64,000 bases of DNA. Source: an uncultured Candidatus Melainabacteria bacterium. GTDB taxonomy: Bacteria > Cyanobacteriota > Vampirovibrionia > Gastranaerophilales > Gastranaerophilaceae. Numbering within the stretch: position 1 is the stretch's first letter; every line of letters begins with the position of its first letter. The position numbers and the translations under genes were made by a program. The notes under the pieces are model-generated. The model made no database searches. It saw only the letters and a program-made list of their open reading frames with translations, and had not been told where the DNA came from. This document shows positions 34,410 to 41,308 of this stretch, piece by piece. The stretch is from positions 62,001-126,000 of the forward strand of contig CAKUZB010000006.1 in the NCBI GenBank assembly GCA_934717745.1. The letters run 5' to 3'.

Positions 34410-35861
34410 CTAGTTTTTACCTTTTATATAAAGCAATTTTCCAATATGAAAAGAACAGTCCATGCCATTTTTCTTGTCTTGCTCTGTGCAATAATAATCT
34501 AGCGACGGAGCATTAACACTTGGCCAAGAAGAATATATCCAACTGTTATATTTTTTGTCAATTGTAGGCATTTTGTCCTTGTCTACAAGGTACAAAATAA
34601 TTCCGTTCTTTTCTTCAATATTTATATATAAACGGTTTGTTAAGTAATAATATTTATTGTAATAAAGAAAATCTGGTGCAGATAACGTATCTACAACAAT
34701 AGAATCATCTTTTTGTTGTTTTTCTACAAGCATTTCAAACATTTGTCTTGAATAAGATTTTTTGTTAAACGGTTCAGATAAAGATTTTTGAACAAAAAAT
34801 CTCATAGGATTAAACAAAATTAAAATCAACAATAATGCAAAAGTTGTTGTGAAAAAATTTTTAACCTCAAAAAGTGAATTTAACAAAATCATTATGCTCA
34901 TTAAAATTATTGGAAATAAAAATAAGATAAAACGGTCGTAAAACGGATATATTTGAGCAAAACTACAAATTATGTATCCAACAAAAATCAAAATTGAAAA
35001 ACTTATACAAAAAGTGTATTTTCTTTTTATTAATGCGTAAACTATCCCACCTATAAACAACAATAATGGAACAATTGCTAATTTTATAGTAAATAAATAA
35101 TTAAAACAAATTATAAATTGAATAGGAAAATCTTTTATTGTAAAAAATGATTCTTTAAAAAAATCTAACATAAAACCACTATAAAATGTTTTAATTTTTA
35201 AATAATAAATTGCCAGCAAAACTGACGAAATTAAAAACGGCAAAACTAAAATAAGATATTTTTTAAAAAATTTTTTTGTAAATTTCAACGCAAATGCAAT
35301 AAAAAACATACCCGCTGAAACAAACGCAAACCAAGGCATTATAGCAAAACCTATACCGAGCAATGCTAATTTTTTATACGACCAATTCCAATTAATTTTA
35401 GGAAATACATACAAAATTAAACATGTACAAAAAGTTTCCAAAATATAAGGTTTAAATTCAACAGAAAATTTAATCATTTGAGCATTAAAACAAAATAAAA
35501 TTAAACCTGTTAAAATAGTTAACTTATTTTGAAAATTTTGTTTCAACAATAAGAAAAACATTATCATTGCAAGATTTCCGACAACAAAAGGAAATAATCG
35601 TAATTTTAAATCACTCGCACCAAAAATTGATACAAAAATTTTTGAAACAACCATAAACAATGGCGGTGCAATTTGTTGTAAATGTAAAATCCCGAAAAAT
35701 TCTTTAAAATTTAATTCTAAAAGATTAAACCCTAAACAACTTTCATCAAACCAGAAAGATGGGTTGTCTAATAAGAGTTTCAGCCTAATCAAAAATCCAC
35801 ATAATAATATTAATCCAACAAAAAAATAATATGAAATTTTCTTAATTAAAGTAAAATTCAT
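34410..35861 (-). CDS. GT39-like polytopic glycosyltransferase (copy 1)
   Basis: 483 aa paralog of the gene immediately downstream: both share IRLKLLLDNPSFWFDESCLG-type start, IAPPLFMVVSKIF and an arginine-led RLFPFVVGNLAMIMFFLL segment, then a string of membrane helices and a soluble tail containing DTLSAPDFLYYNKYYYLTNR, which aligns with NGASNADFYYYNSFYGLKNE in copy 2. No Shine-Dalgarno; a TAGACT lies 6 nt before the ATG, so a leaderless start is possible. Together the pair may glycosylate a lipid or protein at the cell surface. Confidence 0.78.
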   Translation of the reverse strand: MNFTLIKKISYYFFVGLILLCGFLIRLKLLLDNPSFWFDESCLGFNLLELNFKEFFGILHLQQIAPPLFMVVSKIFVSIFGASDLKLRLFPFVVGNLAMIMFFLLLKQNFQNKLTILTGLILFCFNAQMIKFSVEFKPYILETFCTCLILYVFPKINWNWSYKKLALLGIGFAIMPWFAFVSAGMFFIAFALKFTKKFFKKYLILVLPFLISSVLLAIYYLKIKTFYSGFMLDFFKESFFTIKDFPIQFIICFNYLFTIKLAIVPLLLFIGGIVYALIKRKYTFCISFSILIFVGYIICSFAQIYPFYDRFILFLFPIILMSIMILLNSLFEVKNFFTTTFALLLILILFNPMRFFVQKSLSEPFNKKSYSRQMFEMLVEKQQKDDSIVVDTLSAPDFLYYNKYYYLTNRLYINIEEKNGIILYLVDKDKMPTIDKKYNSWIYSSWPSVNAPSLDYYCTEQDKKNGMDCSFHIGKLLYIKGKN

Positions 35862-35964
35862 ACAAATAGTCTACCATAAATGAAAAATAATTTATTTGTG
35901 CTATTGTCAAAAAAAAAACTTTTTGTTATTATGTAGATAACTTATATAAGAAAAAGAGGATAAT

Positions 35965-36576
35965 ATGTCAGAAAATTTTGATTTAGATACCGGTAAAAAC
36001 ATTGTAGACGCTTTAAAAGCAGATACTGAAAACGAAGAATTAGAAACAGCAGAAGAAGTTGAATTTGAAGAAACTGATGCGAAAGAAGAAGAAACAGTTG
36101 CTTCTGATGACGAATTAATGCCAACTTTTGAAGAAGAAGAAGAAGAAACTTCAAACGCAAGCAAATTCGACAGTTCAATGAAACCAAGCAGTGATTTTGA
36201 AAACAACATGGTTGATGAATTATCAAATCATGCAGTTGTTGACAAATACGCAAGCGATTTATACAACTTTGAAGTTCCAAACAACGTTGCTGTATTGAAA
36301 AAATTAATCGCTAAACTTCCATCAGGTGTAACTCGTCAAACAGGTGCACAAATTATTAAACAAACTATGGAAGCACTTGGAATTTCAATGAAAAGCGTTC
36401 TTCAAGAAGCACAACAACTTCAAGAACAATTGAGCAGTTCAACAAAAGAATGCCAAGCAACAATTTCAGAATACAAAAGACAAATTGTTACACTTGAAGA
36501 ACAGGCTCAAAGTTACAAAAAACAATATAATAACTTGAACGAATTAGTAAGTTTATTCATTCAAACTGAAAACTAA
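35965..36576 (+). CDS. Hypothetical acidic coiled-coil protein
   Basis: 203 aa, cytoplasmic, not recognised. Residues 1-75 are extremely acidic (long Glu runs). Residues about 90-140 form a folded helical core (VVDKYASDLYNFEVPNNVAV, KLIAKLPSGVTRQTGAQIIK) and 140-203 a coiled coil (QEAQQLQEQLSSSTKECQAT...LEEQAQSYKKQYNNLN). GAGGATAAT ribosome-binding site. The strong codon bias toward simple lysine/glutamate/glutamine codons and its own promoter and terminator suggest a well-expressed structural or scaffold protein. Confidence 0.6.
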   Translation: MSENFDLDTGKNIVDALKADTENEELETAEEVEFEETDAKEEETVASDDELMPTFEEEEEETSNASKFDSSMKPSSDFENNMVDELSNHAVVDKYASDLYNFEVPNNVAVLKKLIAKLPSGVTRQTGAQIIKQTMEALGISMKSVLQEAQQLQEQLSSSTKECQATISEYKRQIVTLEEQAQSYKKQYNNLNELVSLFIQTEN

Positions 36577-36600
36577 TCAAGTTTTTTAAGATTTTTTAAA

Positions 36601-36624
36601 TGCAGAGTCTAATTTGGCTCTGCA
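36601..36624 (+). terminator. Intrinsic terminator
   Basis: Stem TGCAGAGTC/GGCTCTGCA (one G-T pair) with loop TAATTT followed by six T, 24 bp after the acidic coiled-coil gene. Confidence 0.85.
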
Positions 36625-36677
36625 TTTTTTACGAGAATTTATAAAATTTTAAAATTTTTAAAAACAAAGAGGATAGT

Positions 36678-37346
36678 ATGAAAATAAAAGGTATAATTTT
36701 TGATTTTAACGGAACATTATTTGAAGATTCAAAACTTCACGAAGAAGCATGGAGAAATTATTCAAAAATTTTAAGAGGAACTTCTTTTTCTGACGAAGAA
36801 ATGCAAAAATACATGTTCGGACGTTCAAACGAAGAAATTATTACCTATGCAATTGGCAGAAAACCAACTCCTGAAGAATGTCTAAAATGGGCAAACGAAA
36901 AGGAAGCATGCTACAGAGAAATGGTTTTAGCAAATCCTGAATGTATCCACCTTGTAGACGGTGCGGAAGAATTTTTCGATTACATTTGCGAAAAAAATAT
37001 TCCACACACAATCGCAACAGGTTCTGAAAAAACAAACGTAGACTTTTTCATAGAAACTTTCAACTTGAAAAAATGGTTTGACGTAGACAAAATCGTTTAC
37101 GACGATTATAAAATCAAAGGCAAACCAGACCCGGCAATCTATTTGAAAGCACTTGATATTATGGGACTAAACGCAAAAGATACTTTGGTTTTTGAAGATT
37201 CATATTCAGGCATAACCGCAGCAAACAATGCAAAAATTGGAAGAATTGTTGCAATAAATGAAAATCCTGAAAACTTTAAACACAAAGATAAAGTATTCAA
37301 AGTTATTAGAAACTTCAAAGAAGTTGACGAAAGCATTTTGAATTAA
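36678..37346 (+). CDS. HAD-superfamily hydrolase, beta-phosphoglucomutase-like
   Basis: 222 aa with the subfamily I cap (residues about 15-90). Motif I reads IIFDFNGTLFEDS: the nucleophilic Asp is present, but the general acid/base Asp two residues later is Asn. Motif II TIATGSEKTN, motif III GKPDPAIY (Lys) and motif IV LVFEDSYSGI are intact. Relatives include beta-phosphoglucomutases and small sugar phosphatases. The D-to-N change could slow or alter the reaction; substrate unknown. GAGGATAG ribosome-binding site. Confidence 0.85.
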   Translation: MKIKGIIFDFNGTLFEDSKLHEEAWRNYSKILRGTSFSDEEMQKYMFGRSNEEIITYAIGRKPTPEECLKWANEKEACYREMVLANPECIHLVDGAEEFFDYICEKNIPHTIATGSEKTNVDFFIETFNLKKWFDVDKIVYDDYKIKGKPDPAIYLKALDIMGLNAKDTLVFEDSYSGITAANNAKIGRIVAINENPENFKHKDKVFKVIRNFKEVDESILN

Positions 37347-37549
37347 TCATTGAAAATTTCTTCAGAAACTACGTCTAACCTAAGATTAACAGAAGTCATC
37401 TTGTTGGCAATTAGGTTAAGAGAATTGGAAATATCACCCAATTCAGGCATATTTGACTCATTAGCAACCGCATCACGAAGAATTTTGATGCTACTAAGTA
37501 ACTCAGAATAATCTGCCTTCAACTCCCACAAACTATTTTCTAAATCCAT
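37343..37549 (-). CDS. 68-residue hypothetical helical protein
   Basis: Starts with MDLENSLWELKADYSELLSS and continues as two amphipathic helices (LGDISNSLNLIANKMTSVNL). AAAGGT ribosome-binding site 5-6 nt before the ATG. It overlaps the end of the convergent HAD gene by 4 bp and is divergent from a small XRE regulator. Size and position are those of many accessory or toxin-antitoxin-type partner genes, but no family was recognised. Confidence 0.55.
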   Translation of the reverse strand: MDLENSLWELKADYSELLSSIKILRDAVANESNMPELGDISNSLNLIANKMTSVNLRLDVVSEEIFND

Positions 37550-37649
37550 AATTTTACCTTTTATTACATATTTTATGCTCTACAAGAATATTATATCCCC
37601 TTAGAGAATGAAAATCAATTAATGTGAAATATATTATAAAATATATTTT

Positions 37650-37859
37650 ATGATAACAAACAAACTTTCTGAAATTGCAGGTAGAAAACGAATAAAAATG
37701 TCTGAAATCGCAAGAATGACAGACATTGGTTACTCTACAATTCAAAGACTATACAATAACCAAGTTAGTCGAATTGAATTTGATGTGTTAAACAAATTAT
37801 GTAATTACCTAGAATGTACGCCAAACGACATTTTAGAATTCACTCCAGACAAAGAATAA
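37650..37859 (+). CDS. Small XRE/Cro-type DNA-binding protein
   Basis: 69 aa that are nearly all a helix-turn-helix of the YozG/HTH_26 type: ITNKLSEIAGRKRIKMSEIA, then TDIGYSTIQRLYNNQVSRIE and VLNKLCNYLECTPNDILEF. There is no Shine-Dalgarno; an AT-rich TATAAA lies 9 nt before the ATG. Likely an autoregulator or immunity-type repressor for the small divergent gene. Confidence 0.82.
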   Translation: MITNKLSEIAGRKRIKMSEIARMTDIGYSTIQRLYNNQVSRIEFDVLNKLCNYLECTPNDILEFTPDKE

Positions 37860-37914
37860 ATTTATCACGATAAAAAGCAACGATAGTATAATTAAAACTT
37901 TTTGATATACATGT

Positions 37915-37920
37915 TATAAT
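37915..37920 (+). promoter_or_regulatory. -10 box, leaderless layout
   Basis: TATAAT followed by TCATTT and then ATG (6-nt gap, no Shine-Dalgarno). The block around it, ATGTTATAATTCA then TATGCTAAATA, recurs at 39692. Confidence 0.65.
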
Positions 37921-37926
37921 TCATTT

Positions 37927-38439
37927 ATGCTAAATAAAATTATCAAAAATTTCTTAGTTTTAACCTATGCATTTTTATTCACTAATCTTTCTGCTTTTGC
38001 AGAATATAAGCCTATTCCAACAGAATTAAGCAAACAATATAAGCACGAAATGGAATATATTATTGATAAGAATTATCATACTGTTTTAAAAAACATAAAC
38101 AAAGAGGTTAAAAACGCAAAATATTATTATAACCAAACGGTAAAAAATGGTTTTAACATCGTAAATTACATAAATTTAACTCTTATCTCTGAAACTGGTA
38201 TTCCGTCTACAGATTTGGAACTTTACGCAAAATTAATGCAAGTTACACAAGAAAAATATTTAGGCGAAAAATATACTCCATTAGGAATAGATACAACTAT
38301 CACAATTGATAAATTTTTGACTCCATATTTTGAAGATAACAATGTTAATACAAAAAAATTATCAAAAATAATTACATATCAAAATAAGCAAAGTAAAATT
38401 GTAGAAAAATATATTAAACAGGTAGAATTGCTAAGGTAA
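37927..38439 (+). CDS. Hypothetical secreted protein
   Basis: 170 aa. Sec signal peptide with cleavage near SAFA-E (residue 26). The mature part is helical and basic (YKHEMEYIIDKNYHTVLKNI) with no cysteines and no recognised domain. The promoter abuts the start codon. The nucleotide sequence from -15 to +14 is nearly identical to that of the membrane-protein gene at 39707, suggesting a shared regulatory/start cassette. Confidence 0.58.
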   Translation: MLNKIIKNFLVLTYAFLFTNLSAFAEYKPIPTELSKQYKHEMEYIIDKNYHTVLKNINKEVKNAKYYYNQTVKNGFNIVNYINLTLISETGIPSTDLELYAKLMQVTQEKYLGEKYTPLGIDTTITIDKFLTPYFEDNNVNTKKLSKIITYQNKQSKIVEKYIKQVELLR

Positions 38440-38454
38440 AAATTTGCCTTAAAT

Positions 38455-38691
38455 CTAATTTATTTTGAATTTGCATACTTTTTTATTTGTTATCCAAGTA
38501 CCATTATTTTCTGCACAAGTTTTTTCGTTTATCAATATTTTCCCATTTTGAGTATTGAGTTCTAATCCCTCGTTGCAAAATCCCGTATCAAGACAAGTGT
38601 CTTGATTATTAAAAGTCAAAATAATCAAGAATAAAACTAAAACAACAAATATAAAAATTGAAATTAGAGAAAATTTTTTTAAAGTTTTCAT
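38455..38691 (-). CDS. Small Cys-containing membrane-anchored protein
   Basis: 78 aa. One N-terminal membrane helix (LISIFIFVVLVLFLIILTF, residues about 9-27) and a short exported part with four cysteines (DTCLDTGFC, KTCAENNGTW, KKVCKF) likely paired in disulfides. The exported part, with N-G-T-W near the end, resembles many tiny hypothetical lipoprotein-like proteins ('CAENNGTW'), which often follow this Cys pattern. Consensus TATAAT 6 nt before the ATG, no ribosome-binding site. Confidence 0.55.
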   Translation of the reverse strand: MKTLKKFSLISIFIFVVLVLFLIILTFNNQDTCLDTGFCNEGLELNTQNGKILINEKTCAENNGTWITNKKVCKFKIN

Positions 38692-38697
38692 TTTTCA

Positions 38698-38703
38698 ATT
38701 ATA
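38698..38703 (-). promoter_or_regulatory. -10 box, leaderless layout
   Basis: TATAAT on the minus strand, then TGAAAA, then ATG. Confidence 0.62.
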
Positions 38704-38760
38704 CAATTTTAGTACTCCTCTGGCAAACCATTTGGTCTATAAACATCAACCAAAATTCGA

Positions 38761-39192
38761 CTATCGACATTTTTTCAGCATTAAATATGAAAAATAACTA
38801 AAACTTACTCCACCCAAACTATAAATAATATACGGAAAACTTTCAAAAGTTTTTATATTTTCAATATATAAATTATGACTGATGCTATACATTGCCAACA
38901 CATCTAACATTACGGCAGAAGTAATACTTATCAATTTAATCTTAAGACTTTTATCAAAATCTTCAAATAAATTTCTAAAATACTTCGTTCTTTTTATTAC
39001 AAAAAATAAAAAAATCTTTATTACAACAATACCTGCAAAAATGATTATGTCTAAAAATAGAATTAAATATTGTAAGACATGATTTTGGATTTGTGATGAA
39101 ATATAATTCCAAGCACAAAAAAACAAAACAAAGAACATTAAAATAATCACATATAAAATATTACACAAAACAATTTGAAAAGATTTATTCAT
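38761..39192 (-). CDS. Small integral membrane protein (paralog 2)
   Basis: 143 aa with four membrane helices and little else. It resembles the gene just upstream in layout and in one segment: IKIFLFFVIKRTKYFRNLF followed by an LDVLAMYS helix here, IKIFILVFLKKGGKIKSYF followed by LDYIFIN there. No known domain. It starts 5 bp after the stop of that paralog, so the two form an operon from a tandem duplication. Confidence 0.5.
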   Translation of the reverse strand: MNKSFQIVLCNILYVIILMFFVLFFCAWNYISSQIQNHVLQYLILFLDIIIFAGIVVIKIFLFFVIKRTKYFRNLFEDFDKSLKIKLISITSAVMLDVLAMYSISHNLYIENIKTFESFPYIIYSLGGVSFSYFSYLMLKKCR

Positions 39193-39197
39193 AAATT

Positions 39198-39641
39198 CTA
39201 AATCAATCCTTTCTTTTCAAAAATTTTATAAACAAACAATACTAAATAAGTTACAGTTAAAGAACCTATTAATAAAAATAATGGAAAAATAAAATTAATT
39301 AGTACATTATACGGAACAAAACACCACCAAATATTTATGAAAATATAATCTAAAAACAATGCGACTAGTAATGTAATTATTTGTATGCTTTTTGAATTTT
39401 CGAAAAATGAGAAATAAGATTTTATTTTACCACCTTTTTTTAAAAAAACTAAAATAAAAATTTTTATAAAAAAAAGAAAAAATGCCACAAAAAAGTTCAT
39501 CAAAATCACGAATTTATTTGCTTCGTTTGATACGGAAAGAGATTGTACCCCAGCAAACAAGAATGCAAGAACAAAATAACAAATATTAAAAAACAATGTA
39601 GTTATACAATATTTAAAAGTACTCATTACAATTCTGCCCAT
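39198..39641 (-). CDS. Small integral membrane protein (paralog 1)
   Basis: 147 aa (or 142 aa from the ATG at 39624-39626). Four hydrophobic helices; a basic loop between helices 2 and 3 (KKGGKIKSYF). Same family as the downstream gene. Divergent from the membrane-protein gene at 39707, with both promoters packed in a 65-bp gap. Function unknown. Confidence 0.5.
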   Translation of the reverse strand: MGRIVMSTFKYCITTLFFNICYFVLAFLFAGVQSLSVSNEANKFVILMNFFVAFFLFFIKIFILVFLKKGGKIKSYFSFFENSKSIQIITLLVALFLDYIFINIWWCFVPYNVLINFIFPLFLLIGSLTVTYLVLFVYKIFEKKGLI

Positions 39642-39694
39642 TCGTCATAAGACATTTCAACATTTATAATAACATATAAATTTCAATTGTATGT

Positions 39695-39700
39695 TATAAT
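39695..39700 (+). promoter_or_regulatory. -10 box, leaderless layout
   Basis: TATAAT, then TCAACT, then ATG. Matches the block at 37912-37940 at most positions. Confidence 0.65.
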
Positions 39701-39706
39701 TCAACT

Positions 39707-40051
39707 ATGCTAAATAGAATTGACAGAGCGTTTATAATATCCGGAATTGTTTTTGTTACTATCGCTATAATCCCATTTTTAGTTTTAGCAATCACACTGT
39801 TATTCACAGGTAATAATTACGAAATATCTAACTATTTTACTAAATTTATATTTTTGTTATTTTTAATAACTTATAAAATTTTAATACCAATAGGTATTTT
39901 TATTCAAATAACAACTTTTATGTTTAAAATATTTTCACAAAACAAAAGTAAAAAAGATTGGTTAATAATATTTATAAATGCACTTTTAATAACGATTTTT
40001 AGCGGATTAACCTTTTTGGCGTACCTGACAACTTCAAACCCATTGATATAA
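39707..40051 (+). CDS. Small integral membrane protein
   Basis: 114 aa, three hydrophobic helices (IISGIVFVTIAIIPFLVLAI; FLLFLITYKILIPIGIFI; WLIIFINALLITIFSGLTFL) and short basic loops. No known family. The last 148 bp overlap an antisense open frame at 39904-40164. Leaderless-type start shared with the gene at 37927. Confidence 0.5.
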   Translation: MLNRIDRAFIISGIVFVTIAIIPFLVLAITLLFTGNNYEISNYFTKFIFLLFLITYKILIPIGIFIQITTFMFKIFSQNKSKKDWLIIFINALLITIFSGLTFLAYLTTSNPLI

Positions 40052-40164
40052 GTATCATTTTTACCAGTTCCTATTTCAAAACCATATTTTTTTTGATAAT
40101 ATTTTGTGCGTTCATAAATTTTGTCATTTAATTCTTTAGTTAAATTGTCTTTATTAAAGTTCAT
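39904..40164 (-). CDS. Hypothetical protein, possibly a 3'-truncated remnant
   Basis: 86 aa. The start has a convincing AAAAAGGA ribosome-binding site, and residues 1-52 (DNLTKELNDKIYERTKYYQK...EIGTGKNDTYINGFEVVRY) look like a genuine globular protein. The remaining 34 residues are hydrophobic and read antisense through the membrane-protein gene at 39707. Most likely a gene that lost its original 3' end when that region was rearranged; alternatively a real overlapping pair. Confidence 0.4.
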   Translation of the reverse strand: MNFNKDNLTKELNDKIYERTKYYQKKYGFEIGTGKNDTYINGFEVVRYAKKVNPLKIVIKSAFINIINQSFLLLFCENILNIKVVI

Positions 40165-40182
40165 CTTTTTTCCTTTTTGTTT

Positions 40183-40188
40183 TATTAT
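40183..40188 (+). promoter_or_regulatory. -10 box, leaderless layout
   Basis: TATTAT, then GTTGTC, then ATG at 40195; 6-nt gap and no Shine-Dalgarno. Confidence 0.5.
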
Positions 40189-40194
40189 GTTGTC

Positions 40195-40569
40195 ATGAAA
40201 ATTTTTCGTTTTAGCAATTATTACTCTTTAGACATATTGGCTCTTTTTTCTTTATTTTCAAATATTGCTTATCTATTTTGGGCAATTTATTTTTTTAACT
40301 TCAAAACGTGTAATGGAACTTTATGTTCTTTAGACCCTTTTATATTCTCTTTTATTTATTACACTATTTGTATTGTTATCTTAGTCATAATTTTTGTTCT
40401 TTTATTGATTGAGTTTTTATTAAAGAAAAAATATAAAGATATGCACATTAATTATTCAACTAAAACAAAAATAATACTTGCAATTAGTTGTATTTGTACG
40501 ACTTTATCTTTTATTGCCTTTACATATTTTTTAACGTTTTTATTGAAAATTAGTGCAAATATTGATTAG
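40195..40569 (+). CDS. Small integral membrane protein
   Basis: 124 aa from the ATG at 40195; an upstream in-frame TTG at 40177 would put the promoter inside the gene. Three membrane helices (LDILALFSLFSNIAYLFWAI; FIFSFIYYTICIVILVIIFV; IILAISCICTTLSFIAFTYF). No recognised domain. One of a string of tiny membrane proteins between 38.7 and 40.6 kb with the same style but little sequence identity. Confidence 0.5.
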   Translation: MKIFRFSNYYSLDILALFSLFSNIAYLFWAIYFFNFKTCNGTLCSLDPFIFSFIYYTICIVILVIIFVLLLIEFLLKKKYKDMHINYSTKTKIILAISCICTTLSFIAFTYFLTFLLKISANID

Positions 40570-40722
40570 CCCCTTTTAACATTCTCACTTCATATTACCT
40601 CCTTTTTCGTCTTTTTATTATCGCAAATTTTTGTGGCAAAAAAGACCATATTTTTACTTACGTAATTTTACGTCCGTATTTTTACGGACAAATATTTCTG
40701 CAAAAATAATTCCACACAAAAA

Positions 40723-40750
40723 AATAACCCCAAATTTGAGGTTATTTTTC
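40723..40750 (-). terminator. Intrinsic terminator after the DUF1284 gene
   Basis: Stem AAAATAACC/GGTTATTTT, further extended by CAAATTTG in the loop. 26 bp after the stop of the minus-strand gene, with T-rich sequence after the stem on that strand. Confidence 0.7.
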
Positions 40751-40775
40751 TTGTTTTATCGAATTTTTTATAAAA

Positions 40776-41267
40776 TTATGCTACTTTTGAAAATCTTTGT
40801 GGCACATATTTCAATCCGTCTGGGTTAATTTTTTCAACTTTTGGATTTGCTGTTACTGACAAAAATGGTGCTTTTCCTTGTTGGAATGTATCGTGGCACA
40901 AGCCTTTTCTCCACCATGTACAAGTTGAACATAAACTTTCATGAACTTCCGGAGTCATTACCCATTTCAAACGACGTTGAATTTCACTATATTTATATGT
41001 TTTGCCTGTTTCAATACCAATCAAATCTTTTACTTTGTCATCTAATTGATTAACGGAATTATCACGACAAATTGCTCTACCAGTACCGTCATTAGGACAT
41101 TTCTTACACAAATCATCTTTACCGCTTAAAATAAAAATATCCGTATCAGGATTTTCTTTCAATTGTTGTGAAATAGTATCCCAACTCGTTTTAGCCGTTT
41201 GATTGTAGTTATATCCCTTATACCCCGGTAAACACAAAAAGTGATGTGGTCTTAAACTTAATGTCAT
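40776..41267 (-). CDS. DUF1284-family cysteine-rich protein
   Basis: 163 aa. The start LRPHHFLCLPGYKGYNYNQT is the DUF1284 signature (R-P-H-H-x-L-C-L...Y-x-G-x-x-Y). Six further cysteines (DLCKKCPND, AICRD, SLCSTCTWWRKGLCHD) are spaced in a way that suggests a bound metal or Fe-S cluster, as proposed for the family. Biochemical role unknown. Own terminator; preceded by a purine-rich stretch acting as ribosome-binding site. Confidence 0.85.
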   Translation of the reverse strand: MTLSLRPHHFLCLPGYKGYNYNQTAKTSWDTISQQLKENPDTDIFILSGKDDLCKKCPNDGTGRAICRDNSVNQLDDKVKDLIGIETGKTYKYSEIQRRLKWVMTPEVHESLCSTCTWWRKGLCHDTFQQGKAPFLSVTANPKVEKINPDGLKYVPQRFSKVA

Positions 41268-41308
41268 TTTCTTTTCTTCTTTCTTTTTCCTTCTTCTATT
41301 CTATTTTC

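Noticed and set aside
35907..36280. Leucine/serine-rich frames opposite the acidic coiled-coil gene
   Set aside because: Antisense shadows of GAA/GAT/CAA-rich codons; no start signals.
40177..40194. Upstream TTG start for the membrane protein at 40195
   Set aside because: Overlaps the TATTAT -10 and adds six residues without support.
40672..40689. GTCCGTA/TACGGAC hairpin as a terminator
   Set aside because: Not followed by a T run on either strand and not placed just after a gene; left as an unexplained hairpin.
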